This document shows positions 1-6,258 of a stretch of DNA of 6,869 nt, piece by piece. The notes beneath the pieces were generated by a model that was not told the origin of the DNA, did no database searches, and worked only from the letters and a program-made list of their open reading frames with translations. The translations under genes were made by a program, and so were the position numbers. Position 1 is the first letter of the stretch. Each line of letters begins with the position of its first letter. The stretch lies in NCBI GenBank assembly GCA_003523945.1, contig DOFS01000441.1, positions 1 to 6,869 of the forward strand. The letters run 5' to 3'. The DNA is from Nitrospiraceae bacterium (GTDB lineage Bacteria; Nitrospirota; Nitrospiria; Nitrospirales; UBA8639).

Positions 1-1162
1 CGGCGATAAATGGAAACTCCTTGCGGTGGCTGGCTTGGTGAATGGCGCGAGCGACTAATTCCTTGCCTGTTCCCGTCTCTCCCTCTATGAGAATAGTGGA
101 GTCTACCCGTGAAAAATCCTGGATCTGCTGAAAAACCAACTGCATGGAATGGCTGGTGCCTATCAGATCCTGATATTTCCCGGTCTCTCCTAAGAGTTGA
201 CGAAGGGTCTGCACCTCCGAAGCATCGTATAAGAAAAACATTTTCCGTTCCGGGTCTCGTGGATCGTCTCTAACGTCCACATCGATCCAACGGGTGCACG
301 CTCCTTCAATGGCGGGCATACGCACTAAGACCTTCTGACGTTCTCCAGGAGAACGATTCACCATGTCCTCTATTTGCGGATGATAGGTAGGATCACCAAA
401 CAACGCTTGCCAAGTGGTGCCGGGTGAAGGACTGCTCGTTTTTCCACACAATTGTTGGGCCTCCTGACTTAGAAAGGTTACCTGTCCTTTGCGGTCGGTC
501 AGGGCTGTCCCAATGTGCAATTGATTTAAAATGGCAATCAAATCATCGTGATTGCGTTGAATCTTCGCGACTAAACCCTCTAATTTCTGTTCCGCTTCTT
601 TTCGTTGAGCCACTTCTCCAGACAATAGCTGGTTGGCTGCCGTAAGTTCGGTTGTCCTATGCTGTACCCGCTGTTCAAGTACATCATGCGCCTCGCGAAG
701 GGCCGCTTCCGTCCTTTTCCGATCCAACTGCAATCGGACCATTTCTCCAAGTGAATCCAATAAATTTCGTTCCTCTTGAAGGAACGGGCCTTCGACTTCC
801 TGTGGTCGTTCTTCTAAATATACGACTTCAATCTCGCCGGTGGTCCCATCCCGACATACAAAATCCACGCGTTGAGACCATCGAGATGACACAAAGTTCG
901 CCGTTGCAATCTCCATCTGACCGAAACGGATTCGTGCGGCGGTGACTTCTGGGTATTGCCAGGAAGGTGGAATGAGTTCGGCCATACGGCGAAGCAATTC
1001 CTCGGTTGAGAGGCTCTCGTTTTGAAACAATTGGGCTGTAGCATGGAGAGCGGTCAGCTCTTTGACTCGTTCCTGGAGATGGTGCAATGTCCGTTTCAAC
1101 TCAGGATCAACATCCTGCGAAACGTGCATTTTGGCAAATGGCGGGAATCCTTGATCTTCCAT
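1..1162 (-). CDS. sigma-54-dependent activator with GAF-like and PAS-like sensory regions, C-terminus outside the window
   Basis: This is an enhancer-binding transcription activator that would use ATP to open sigma-54 RNA polymerase promoters in the cytoplasm. The visible 387 residues read in order as follows. A coiled coil (about 20-50, with ERVKELTALHATAQL) is followed by a GAF-like module (about 55-145, with PPSWQYPEVTAARIRF and VYLEERPQEVEGPFLQEE). A second coiled coil (about 145-205, LEQRVQHRTTEL) leads into a PAS-like domain (about 205-315). The AAA+ domain starts at about 330 (LIGTSHSM), with Walker A GETGTGKE at 361-368. There is no receiver domain, so it probably senses a ligand or partner directly. 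The ATG at 1162 is chosen because GGAAGAAG lies just upstream; an in-frame TAA further upstream limits any extension. The GAFTGA loop, sensor residues and Fis-type DNA-binding helix must lie beyond position 1. Family assignment is secure; signal and targets are unknown. Confidence 0.94.
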   Translation of the reverse strand, partial: MEDQGFPPFAKMHVSQDVDPELKRTLHHLQERVKELTALHATAQLFQNESLSTEELLRRMAELIPPSWQYPEVTAARIRFGQMEIATANFVSSRWSQRVDFVCRDGTTGEIEVVYLEERPQEVEGPFLQEERNLLDSLGEMVRLQLDRKRTEAALREAHDVLEQRVQHRTTELTAANQLLSGEVAQRKEAEQKLEGLVAKIQRNHDDLIAILNQLHIGTALTDRKGQVTFLSQEAQQLCGKTSSPSPGTTWQALFGDPTYHPQIEDMVNRSPGERQKVLVRMPAIEGACTRWIDVDVRDDPRDPERKMFFLYDASEVQTLRQLLGETGKYQDLIGTSHSMQLVFQQIQDFSRVDSTILIEGETGTGKELVARAIHQASHRKEFPFIA

Positions 1163-1449
1163 AATGACTTCTTCCAAGGCGCTAAGATGTGACGGCGCGC
1201 CCAGATTACCCCGCCAGGCAGGTCAGGGCAACGTGCTTACACCGAACATCTTCATGTCATTATTCTACCTTTTCACAGGTCGCAGCCCCAACTCGTTCAT
1301 TCGAGACATTACTCTCCCCCGTATTGTCCAAACTCAAACCCCCGGGCCTGTACCGGGCATTCTCGCTTTTTACGCACCGGGATCTTCTCACTTCACTGAT
1401 GCAACCGAACACTGATGATTAGACAAACCCTCTTCCCAAAATTCCAGAC
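1163..1449. other. intergenic region upstream of the activator gene
   Basis: I find no convincing gene on either strand. Open frames on the plus strand here have no ribosome binding site and give proline- and serine-rich products without recognisable motifs. The stretch holds the weak promoter at 1262-1291 and a short GC-rich inverted repeat, CCCGG at 1341-1345 and CCGGG at 1353-1357, with no T-tract close enough to make it a terminator. Confidence 0.5.
1262..1291 (-). promoter_or_regulatory. weak candidate sigma-70 promoter for the sigma-54 activator gene
   Basis: On the minus strand TTGGGG (1291-1286) lies 18 bases from TAGAAT (1267-1262), about 100 bases upstream of the activator start. 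The -10 matches consensus at five of six positions, but the -35 only at three. Location is plausible; the match alone is not strong evidence. Confidence 0.25.
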
Positions 1450-1489
1450 AAAAAAGTGGGCATGAAAGTTCCATTCATCTCTCCCACTT
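1450..1489 (-). terminator. intrinsic (Rho-independent) terminator on the minus strand
   Basis: Read on the minus strand, AAGTGGG (1489-1483) pairs with CCCACTT (1460-1454). Inside it ATGAA (1478-1474) pairs with TTCAT (1466-1462), leaving a seven-base apical loop. The last two T of the stem run directly into four more T, giving a six-T tract (1455-1450). This is classic terminator architecture. It implies minus-strand transcription arriving from above 1490 and insulates the activator gene at 1-1162. Confidence 0.62.
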
Positions 1490-1548
1490 CTCCTGAAAAT
1501 GTTCTTGGGACCGGTGTTAAACTCATCTTGTCATGATTCCGCCTTCAA

Positions 1549-1668
1549 TCACACAAGTTTCCAACCTGGATTGGATTCGCTGGGGCGACAGGAAATGATG
1601 CCCACGGATTCTTGATTCGGGGCTTTAAACTTAAGGGCTTTTCCGAGATATTGATGAAGTTTGGTCAT
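1549..1668 (-). CDS. possible small protein, 39 residues, or a gene remnant
   Basis: The frame begins MTKLHQYLGKALKFKAP and ends ESNPGWKLV. I recognise no family. The open frame extends a further 17 codons upstream of the ATG to a TAA, and that extension also reads as plausible protein (HSFPFRGEEIPLG). The piece could therefore be the C-terminal end of a larger decayed gene. A GGGGAGG lies about 14 bases before the ATG, further than is ideal. The main support is position: it ends about 60 bases before a good minus-strand terminator that otherwise has no gene to serve. Confidence 0.22.
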   Translation of the reverse strand: MTKLHQYLGKALKFKAPNQESVGIISCRPSESNPGWKLV

Positions 1669-1976
1669 GCCGAGAGGAATTTCCTCCCCTCTAAATGGGA
1701 ATGAATGTTCGGCACCTTAACATTACTGGAAATTAGGACTATGAATGTTTTGATTGAATGTGCATCCATCCGAGAGGTCGGAGAATACGCAAGGGAAAGG
1801 TGCCCCTCAGGGCTTTCAACGGTAGCTTTCTGAAAAGCGAATATCTTGCGGCTACGTACGTCAGCGTGGAAAAGGGTAGACTCAATGGCTTCAACCAACC
1901 ATTCACACGGCTTTCCCGGCACGGCTACGACTTGAAACCTACCTGAGCAAAAATGCTTCCTTATCTAAGGCTCTGT
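1669..1976. other. stretch without a supportable gene
   Basis: A minus-strand frame (about 1665-1922, starting only with GTG) and a plus-strand frame (1758-1946) overlap here. Neither has a Shine-Dalgarno site or a domain I recognise. The region lies between two minus-strand terminator-like elements and may hold remnants of a lost gene. Confidence 0.4.
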
Positions 1977-1999
1977 AAAAATGGCCATAACGTTATGCC
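1977..1999 (-). terminator. possible terminator after the broken response regulator
   Basis: The 12-base perfect palindrome CATAACGTTATG (1986-1997) is flanked, read on the minus strand, by GGC on one side and GGCC on the other. This allows a stem GGCATA / TATGGCC with one bulged base and a four-base loop. It is followed by ATTTTTA (five T, 1981-1977). It sits 52 bases past the stop of the receiver-domain gene. The stem is short and AT-rich, so it may instead be an operator-like palindrome. Confidence 0.35.
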
Positions 2000-2050
2000 G
2001 GACATTGCCAGTCCTTTAAGTCCTGACTCTTACGCTGGAATGGGATCCGG

Positions 2051-2536
2051 TTATAAATGATCCCTTCTTGTCCCCACCACTGCCTGAAGAATAGCCAGAA
2101 GGTTTTGGACTCCAACCGGTTTAAAAATAATTGCCAGTGCACCAGCACATGTTGCCCTCTTCTGCAATTTGTCCGAAAGATTCCCGGTAATCATGACTGC
2201 AGGGGGGAGGCTCATCGCCTCTCTTGATAAGACTTCAAGAAATTCACATCCGTTCATATTCGGCATATCGAAATCTGTGAGAATGCAATCAACCGATTGC
2301 CCTGCAAATACTTTAAGGGCCTCAATTCCATCTGCTGCCTCTATTCAATAATATCCCTCCTTTTCAAAAATGGCCCGGAGGACCTTCCGACAATCCGCAT
2401 TGTCGTCAACGATAAGAAACGAAGGTTGGCGAGAAAATGCAGGATTCGCCCTATCCCCTACACCTGCAAACGGTGCCTCACAACATGAACTGTATAGGGA
2501 ATGTTTCCCTAAATTCACATTCCATTTGGGCGTCAT
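2051..2536 (-). pseudogene. single-domain response regulator (CheY-like receiver) interrupted by an in-frame TGA
   Basis: If codon 64 is read through, the frame gives a 161-residue protein. It has a roughly 35-residue N-terminal extension followed by one complete receiver domain that would accept phosphate from a histidine kinase. All signature positions are present: acidic pair D44-D45 in FLIVDDNADC, phospho-acceptor D88 in ILTDFDMPNMNG, T117 in VMITG, and K139-P140 in IIFKP. No output domain follows. A TGA at 2345-2347 falls after EKEGYY and before IEAADGIEALKVF, where intact receivers have an ordinary residue in the second strand. The frame is unchanged on both sides, so one base change would restore it. 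The start at 2536 is firm, with AGGAGG at 2545-2550 eight bases upstream. The part before the TGA lacks the phosphorylation site, and the part after lacks the acidic pocket, so neither half should work alone. A sequencing error is the main alternative. Confidence 0.87.
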
Positions 2537-2571
2537 GTTGAATCCCTCCTAAATACAAACCAGCAATCTTC

Positions 2572-2757
2572 TCATCCATTTTTGCGAATCCCCATCGCCT
2601 TTAACTCGAAGTTTGGGTTATTCAAAGATTTCGTAGAAAATTCCATAAATCCAGATACAGGGTACTGCGCCAACCTTTTCATGTAGAGCGTCAATCTCCC
2701 TCCTGTTGGGAGAACACCAGTCTTCTCCCGAGGAAGAATTTTTTCCTCTGACAGCAT
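2572..2757 (-). CDS. uncharacterised small ORF, 61 residues, possibly decayed
   Basis: The ATG at 2757 follows GAGGG with a seven-base spacer, a reasonable ribosome binding site. The frame ends 35 bases before the receiver-domain gene and starts 36 bases after the zinc-ribbon gene on the same strand, so it occupies an operon-like slot. The product starts MLSEEKILPREK and ends KAMGIRKNG, with no recognised motif, signal or membrane segment. An overlapping minus-strand frame reads equally protein-like in the middle (REIDALHEKVGAVPCIW). This raises the possibility of a frameshifted gene, as in both neighbours. Low confidence that the product as written is real. Confidence 0.27.
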   Translation of the reverse strand: MLSEEKILPREKTGVLPTGGRLTLYMKRLAQYPVSGFMEFSTKSLNNPNFELKAMGIRKNG

Positions 2758-2793
2758 TTCTAAACCCTCAAGCTGTTTCCGTTATCAGAAAAA

Positions 2794-3040
2794 CTAATGC
2801 CTGGCTCTGCCCGCGCTTCCGCCCATAACCCCTTTACCTGATCGATTCATGAGGATAACCGGATCCACGATATCTCCACATTGCAGACAACGGGCTGCCA
2901 TGAATTCTATTTCACTTTCAAATGAAATCAAACACAGCCTCCGCTTTCAGAAGTCCATTACATCGGGGACAGACCCCGGACTGATAGCGCAGGATCTGGC
3001 CGTCATCAAAATGAGAATTTCCAATGAGGTGGGTGTTCAT
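2794..3040 (-). pseudogene. small paired-CxxC zinc-ribbon protein broken by a one-base frameshift
   Basis: Frame one begins MNTHLIGNSHFDDGQ and contains the first metal-binding pair VCPRC (C24, C27). It then stops at TGA (2918-2920) after AVFDFI. The frame one base further on continues ESEIEFMAARCLQCGDIVDP, with the second pair CLQC, and runs to TAG at 2794-2796. Removing one A of the plus-strand triplet 2920-2922 (ATTTGAA to ATTGAA on the coding strand) joins them into one 81-residue protein with CxxC about 24 residues from CxxC. This is the layout of small zinc ribbons. The start is firm, with AGGAGG at 3046-3051 five bases before the ATG. Function is unknown; such proteins may bind metal, nucleic acid or a partner. 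A +1 recoding event at ATT-TGA is an alternative, but the nearest GGAGG lies further upstream than in the known prfB site. Confidence 0.78.
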
Positions 3041-3508
3041 TCGAACCTCCTATGCTGAAGTAAAAGGAACGCAGATTACAGAACAGGATGTGTCTCATGA
3101 TGAGGCCCCAGTGAGGAGAATCAATAGACAGGTCACTCTTATTCTTTCCCTGCTGTTAACGGTGCAACCACTATGCCTATCTATAATAAGCCAACGCCAA
3201 TAAATTTCTTCATAACTTTTCAGCATTTGATTTCAGAGATCGTGGATGAAGGCACTTTCATGAAAAAACCGTGCGCAGGTGCATTGGGCAGCATGAGCGA
3301 ATGAGCACACTTGCATTCCGTTCTTCCTGTTTGTCCTCATAATGACCTCGCCGAATTTGGAGCAGGTTTTGAAAGGATGGCTAGTCTCCCCTCTCGAACC
3401 CTGCTATCCTGGCTTTGGGGGGTTCCCCAACAGGTCCATCAGGACGATGACGCATCTTCATCACCGCAGCGTTTCTCGGTCACACCCCGCATCAAGGAAC
3501 TCGTTCAT
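3041..3508. other. divergent intergenic region before the importer operon
   Basis: This gap separates minus-strand genes from the plus-strand importer and should hold promoters for both directions, but I find none with two good boxes. A perfect TATAAT lies at 3182-3187 on the plus strand without a good -35 at 16-18 bases. The importer ATPase frame stays open upstream to about 3311. That extension (MASLPSRTLLSW and onward) looks unlike ABC proteins and has no well-spaced ribosome binding site, so I treat it as untranslated. Confidence 0.45.
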
Positions 3509-4258
3509 ATGAAGCCGTGGGCAATTGAAACCCAACACGTCAGCAAACAATTTCCGAATGGCGCCTACGCCCTTCGGGATATTGAATGGGGTGTGCAAGA
3601 GGGGGAAACCATGGCGCTGATTGGTGAGAGCGGGTCAGGTAAAACCACCTTATTGCGGCTCCTGAACCGGTTGGCTGAACCGACAGATGGAATCGTCTTC
3701 ATTCAAGGGAAACCAGCCTGTTCTCAAGACCCCATTCAACTCCGTCGGCGCCTTGGGTACGTACCCCAGGACGGAGGACTTTTTCCACACTGGACCATCA
3801 ACCAAAATGTCTGCCTCGTCCCTCAATTATTAGGATGGACACCCATTCGGCAACTCGAACAAGTCACCAAGCTGTTACCCCTCCTGAACCTGGATCCCGC
3901 GCAAATTGCCGAACGCTACCCCACTGAACTCTCAGGGGGGCAACGACAGCGGGTGGCCGTGGCCAGGGCCCTGGCGGCAGATCCGCCCATCGTCCTGCTC
4001 GACGAACCCTTCGGGGCGTTAGATCCGCTCACCCGTCATGACCTACAAGATCAATTTCTCTCACTTAAAACCCGTCTGCAAAAAACAATGGTCCTCATCA
4101 CCCATGACATGTCGGAGGCCTTTCGGTTAGGCGACCGAATCACGATTCTCAAAGAAGGGCACATTCATCAAATCGGAACCCCACAAGAACTCCTGCATTC
4201 CCCTGCCACGCCTTATGTCGATTCGCTTATTCAGCATTATCACGCTCATCCAGGGTGA
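3509..4258 (+). CDS. ABC importer ATPase, osmoprotectant/betaine (OpuCA/ProV) class, without CBS domains
   Basis: This is the cytoplasmic ATP-hydrolysing subunit that powers the importer encoded by the next gene. At 249 residues all ABC motifs are intact: Walker A GESGSGKTT (39-47), Q-loop GYVPQDGGLFPH with Q87, signature LSGGQ (141-145), Walker B IVLLDE with catalytic E166, D-loop region GALD (169-172) and switch H199 in LITHDM. The Q-loop sequence and the end QIGTPQELLHSPATPYVDSL are typical of the glycine betaine/carnitine/choline group. The protein ends there, so the C-terminal CBS pair used for ionic-strength sensing by OpuCA and ProV-type proteins is absent. The ATG at 3509 is preferred because family homology starts at once and AAGGA lies about ten bases upstream. 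TTG at 3311 and ATG at 3377 are longer in-frame alternatives. The stop lies 10 bases before the partner gene, indicating co-transcription. Confidence 0.95.
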   Translation: MKPWAIETQHVSKQFPNGAYALRDIEWGVQEGETMALIGESGSGKTTLLRLLNRLAEPTDGIVFIQGKPACSQDPIQLRRRLGYVPQDGGLFPHWTINQNVCLVPQLLGWTPIRQLEQVTKLLPLLNLDPAQIAERYPTELSGGQRQRVAVARALAADPPIVLLDEPFGALDPLTRHDLQDQFLSLKTRLQKTMVLITHDMSEAFRLGDRITILKEGHIHQIGTPQELLHSPATPYVDSLIQHYHAHPG

Positions 4259-4268
4259 CAAAAAGGAG

Positions 4269-5864
4269 ATGCCAACCCCTCGAAGCAGACAACGCACAGG
4301 GAGGATTTTCACAGGAATCATGGTTGGACTCCTTGGCCTGCTCTCTTCTCTTTCCCTTCCGGCCTGGCCCTCTGACACCATTGTGGTGGGGTCAAAGAAT
4401 TTTATGGAAAGCCGGCTCCTTGCCGAAATGTTCGCTCAACTTATAGAGGCCCGAACCGAGTTAACTGTCACGCGCCGCCTGGGACTTGCCGGCACTCAAG
4501 TCTGTTTTGAGGCCTTAAGAACTGGGGCGATTGATCTTTATCCCGAATACACCGGAACAGGCCTCGTCACCATTCTCAATGAACCGCCCATGCACGATCG
4601 CGTGTCGGTTTTGAACCATGTCCGCAAGGAGTTTCTTCACCGTTGGGACATCTGGTGGATGGCACCGCTCGGATTTGAGAATTCATATGCGCTTGCCCTT
4701 CGCCGTGATCGCGCGCAAACCTTGGGACTCCGAACCATCTCTGATCTCGTACGTGTCGCACCGCAGCTGAAAGCCGGATTTGGGTATGAATTTATCCAGC
4801 GACAAGATGGATTGGTAGGGTTGACGGAATCGTACGGCTTACAGTTTCAAAACGTAATCGGCATGCAACAAACCCTGAAATATCAAGCCACAGACAAGGG
4901 AGACATTGACCTCTTAGATGTATACACCACAGATGGCCGCTTGGCCGTGTATGACTTTGTCGTCCTGGAAGATGATCATCATTTCTTTCCCCCATATGAA
5001 GCCGCAGCACTGGTTCGAGGAAAAATTCTCAAACGCCATCCGGAATTAGGCAACGTGATCAGTTTGCTCACCAATGCGGTAGATCCTCCACGCATGCGTG
5101 AATTGAACCTCCGGATTCAGGAACAGGGAGAATTGGTGTCCCAGGTGGCGCACGACGCCCTGCGAACGCTCGATCTTGTGGGCGACAATCACGTGCGCTC
5201 GGTAACCATCGTGGAATCATCCGATTCCTTTCTGCCCTACCTGTGGTCCAAGCGCTCCGATCTGACCATGCGTACGGGAGAACATCTTGGGCTCTCCGGG
5301 TTAGGGTTATTTTTGGGAATTCTGATCGCCATTCCATTAGGATTGATCCTCGAACAGTGGCGAAAGGGAGCGGAAACCATCATCCGCATTGTCGGCATGT
5401 TGCAAACCATTCCATCCATCGCGCTTCTGGCCTTTATGATTCCAATATTTGGCGTGGGAGCTCTGCCCGCTATCATGGCCTTATGGATGTACTCGCTCTT
5501 TCCCATCCTTCGAAACACCTATTCGGGGTTGCGGGACGCAGCCCCGAATGTCGTGGAAACCGGGCGTGCTCTCGGCATGACGGAATGGCAAATCCTCCGT
5601 GCAATTCGCCTTCCACTTGCCGCGCCAACCATCATGGCGGGGATTCGCACGTCCGCTATATGGACTGTGGGAACCGCCACGCTGGCCGCCTTTATCGGCG
5701 CAGGAGGTTTAGGAGTCCCCATCGTCGCAGGACTACAACTGGCCGATACCAATCTGATTTTATCCGGGGCCTTACCTGCAACGGTGTTGGCTCTGACGGT
5801 TGATGGATTCCTAGGTCGGGTAGAACAGTGGGTCCGTCCACGCGGCCTGGAACCGGTTCGATAA
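4269..5864 (+). CDS. fused substrate-binding protein and permease of an osmoprotectant-class ABC importer
   Basis: This 531-residue protein joins the periplasmic binding domain and the membrane channel. Residues 1-35 form a signal sequence or anchor (basic TPRSRQRTGR, then a hydrophobic stretch to LPAW). The binding domain (about 36-305) is of the ProX/OpuCC type: SKNFMESRLLAE (42-53), GTQVCFEALRTGAIDLYPEY (75-94), APLGFENSYALAL, and VVLEDDHHFFPPYEAAALVR. The permease domain (about 325-520) has five predicted helices near 343-361, 372-394, 395-414, 460-480 and 495-514. Its coupling (EAA-type) loop ETGRALGMTEWQILRAIRLP lies at about 430-449. Five helices place the N-terminus outside and the coupling loop inside, which fits a periplasmic binding domain at the front. 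The start is uncertain: AAGGAG abuts ATG 4269 with no spacer, while ATG 4215 overlaps the ATPase gene and ATG 4320 lacks the basic n-region. Substrate is a quaternary-amine betaine by family; the downstream egtD makes ergothioneine or hercynine a candidate. Confidence 0.95.
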   Translation: MPTPRSRQRTGRIFTGIMVGLLGLLSSLSLPAWPSDTIVVGSKNFMESRLLAEMFAQLIEARTELTVTRRLGLAGTQVCFEALRTGAIDLYPEYTGTGLVTILNEPPMHDRVSVLNHVRKEFLHRWDIWWMAPLGFENSYALALRRDRAQTLGLRTISDLVRVAPQLKAGFGYEFIQRQDGLVGLTESYGLQFQNVIGMQQTLKYQATDKGDIDLLDVYTTDGRLAVYDFVVLEDDHHFFPPYEAAALVRGKILKRHPELGNVISLLTNAVDPPRMRELNLRIQEQGELVSQVAHDALRTLDLVGDNHVRSVTIVESSDSFLPYLWSKRSDLTMRTGEHLGLSGLGLFLGILIAIPLGLILEQWRKGAETIIRIVGMLQTIPSIALLAFMIPIFGVGALPAIMALWMYSLFPILRNTYSGLRDAAPNVVETGRALGMTEWQILRAIRLPLAAPTIMAGIRTSAIWTVGTATLAAFIGAGGLGVPIVAGLQLADTNLILSGALPATVLALTVDGFLGRVEQWVRPRGLEPVR

Positions 5865-5901
5865 CCACACCGGATCGCCATGTAATAGATGGAAGAACAC
5901 G

Positions 5902-5919
5902 CAACCGGAAGGCCGGTTG
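5902..5919. other. short perfect hairpin after the importer operon
   Basis: CAACCGG (5902-5908) and CCGGTTG (5913-5919) form a seven-base-pair stem around the loop AAGG, 37 bases past the permease stop. No T-tract follows on either strand, so it is not a standard intrinsic terminator. It could protect the 3' end of the importer mRNA or act with Rho. Confidence 0.35.
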
Positions 5920-5968
5920 GGCAGACAAAAAAGGTTCATCCTTACCGGATTTGGGCAATCCCGTTGCC

Positions 5969-5997
5969 TTGCCCGCAACCCAAGCTGCCGGTATAGT
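5969..5997 (+). promoter_or_regulatory. candidate sigma-70 promoter upstream of egtD (distal)
   Basis: TTGCCC (5969-5974) is separated by exactly 17 bases from TATAGT (5992-5997). The -10 matches consensus at five of six positions and the -35 at four. Transcription would start near 6004 and leave a leader of about 250 bases before egtD. It suggests egtD can be expressed separately from the importer. Confidence 0.42.
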
Positions 5998-6118
5998 AAA
6001 ATAATGTACGCAATTCCAATACGTTCGCTATCATCCACCAACTGCATTTCAGTTTTGCTTCTGAGAAAACCGATCATGGGGCTCATCAAACGGACACGTT
6101 CCCCCGTCGGGCATATTC

Positions 6119-6147
6119 CTGACAAAACTTAAACAGAAGGATATTCA
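6119..6147 (+). promoter_or_regulatory. candidate sigma-70 promoter upstream of egtD (proximal)
   Basis: CTGACA (6119-6124, five of six matches) lies 17 bases from TATTCA (6142-6147, four of six). Transcription would start near 6154, giving a leader of about 105 bases that carries the hairpin at 6187-6203. The two promoter candidates may act in tandem or only one may be real. Confidence 0.36.
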
Positions 6148-6186
6148 TTGTCTTGTACATTTCTCTTTCGTCCAATTCAAAAGATC

Positions 6187-6203
6187 GCACCGTCCTACGG
6201 TGC
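6187..6203 (+). other. hairpin in the egtD leader
   Basis: GCACCG (6187-6192) and CGGTGC (6198-6203) form a perfect six-base-pair stem with loop TCCTA. It would lie in the 5' untranslated region of egtD under either promoter candidate, about 55 bases before the start codon. No riboswitch class is recognisable; it may affect mRNA stability or translation. Confidence 0.35.
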
Positions 6204-6258
6204 CGCCTGAGAATGGGGCCCAGAATGTTGTTCACCGTATACCCCCTGAGGAGGACTC

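Noticed and set aside
1665..1922. 85-residue minus-strand frame starting at GTG.
   Set aside because: There is no Shine-Dalgarno site or known motif, and it overlaps a competing frame of equal quality.
1758..1946. Plus-strand frames with an RxxxR-like and an LSRHG-like stretch, suggesting a decayed PilZ domain.
   Set aside because: The two stretches are in different frames, the spacing is arbitrary, and there is no ribosome binding site; chance is the simpler explanation.
2849..3058. 69-residue plus-strand frame opposite the zinc-ribbon gene.
   Set aside because: It is the antisense shadow of the zinc-ribbon coding sequence, whose paired CxxC motifs and AGGAGG clearly mark the minus strand.
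3182..3187. Perfect TATAAT as a promoter for the importer.
   Set aside because: No acceptable -35 box is found at 16-18 bases upstream and it lies over 300 bases from the ATPase start, so it is mentioned only in the gap description.
3260..3304. 14-codon frame starting MKKPCAGALG as a leader peptide.
   Set aside because: It is very short, with a poor ribosome binding site and no attenuator-like hairpin after it.
3311..3508. Upstream in-frame extension of the importer ATPase beginning at TTG 3311 or ATG 3377.
   Set aside because: The extra 66 residues lack any ABC-family similarity I recognise and have no well-spaced ribosome binding site. The family's usual N-terminus begins at the ATG 3509.
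5243..5803. Long plus-strand frame of 186 residues inside the permease region.
   Set aside because: It is out of frame with the intact permease; the product is rich in H, R and S and has no membrane segments, typical of a shadow frame.
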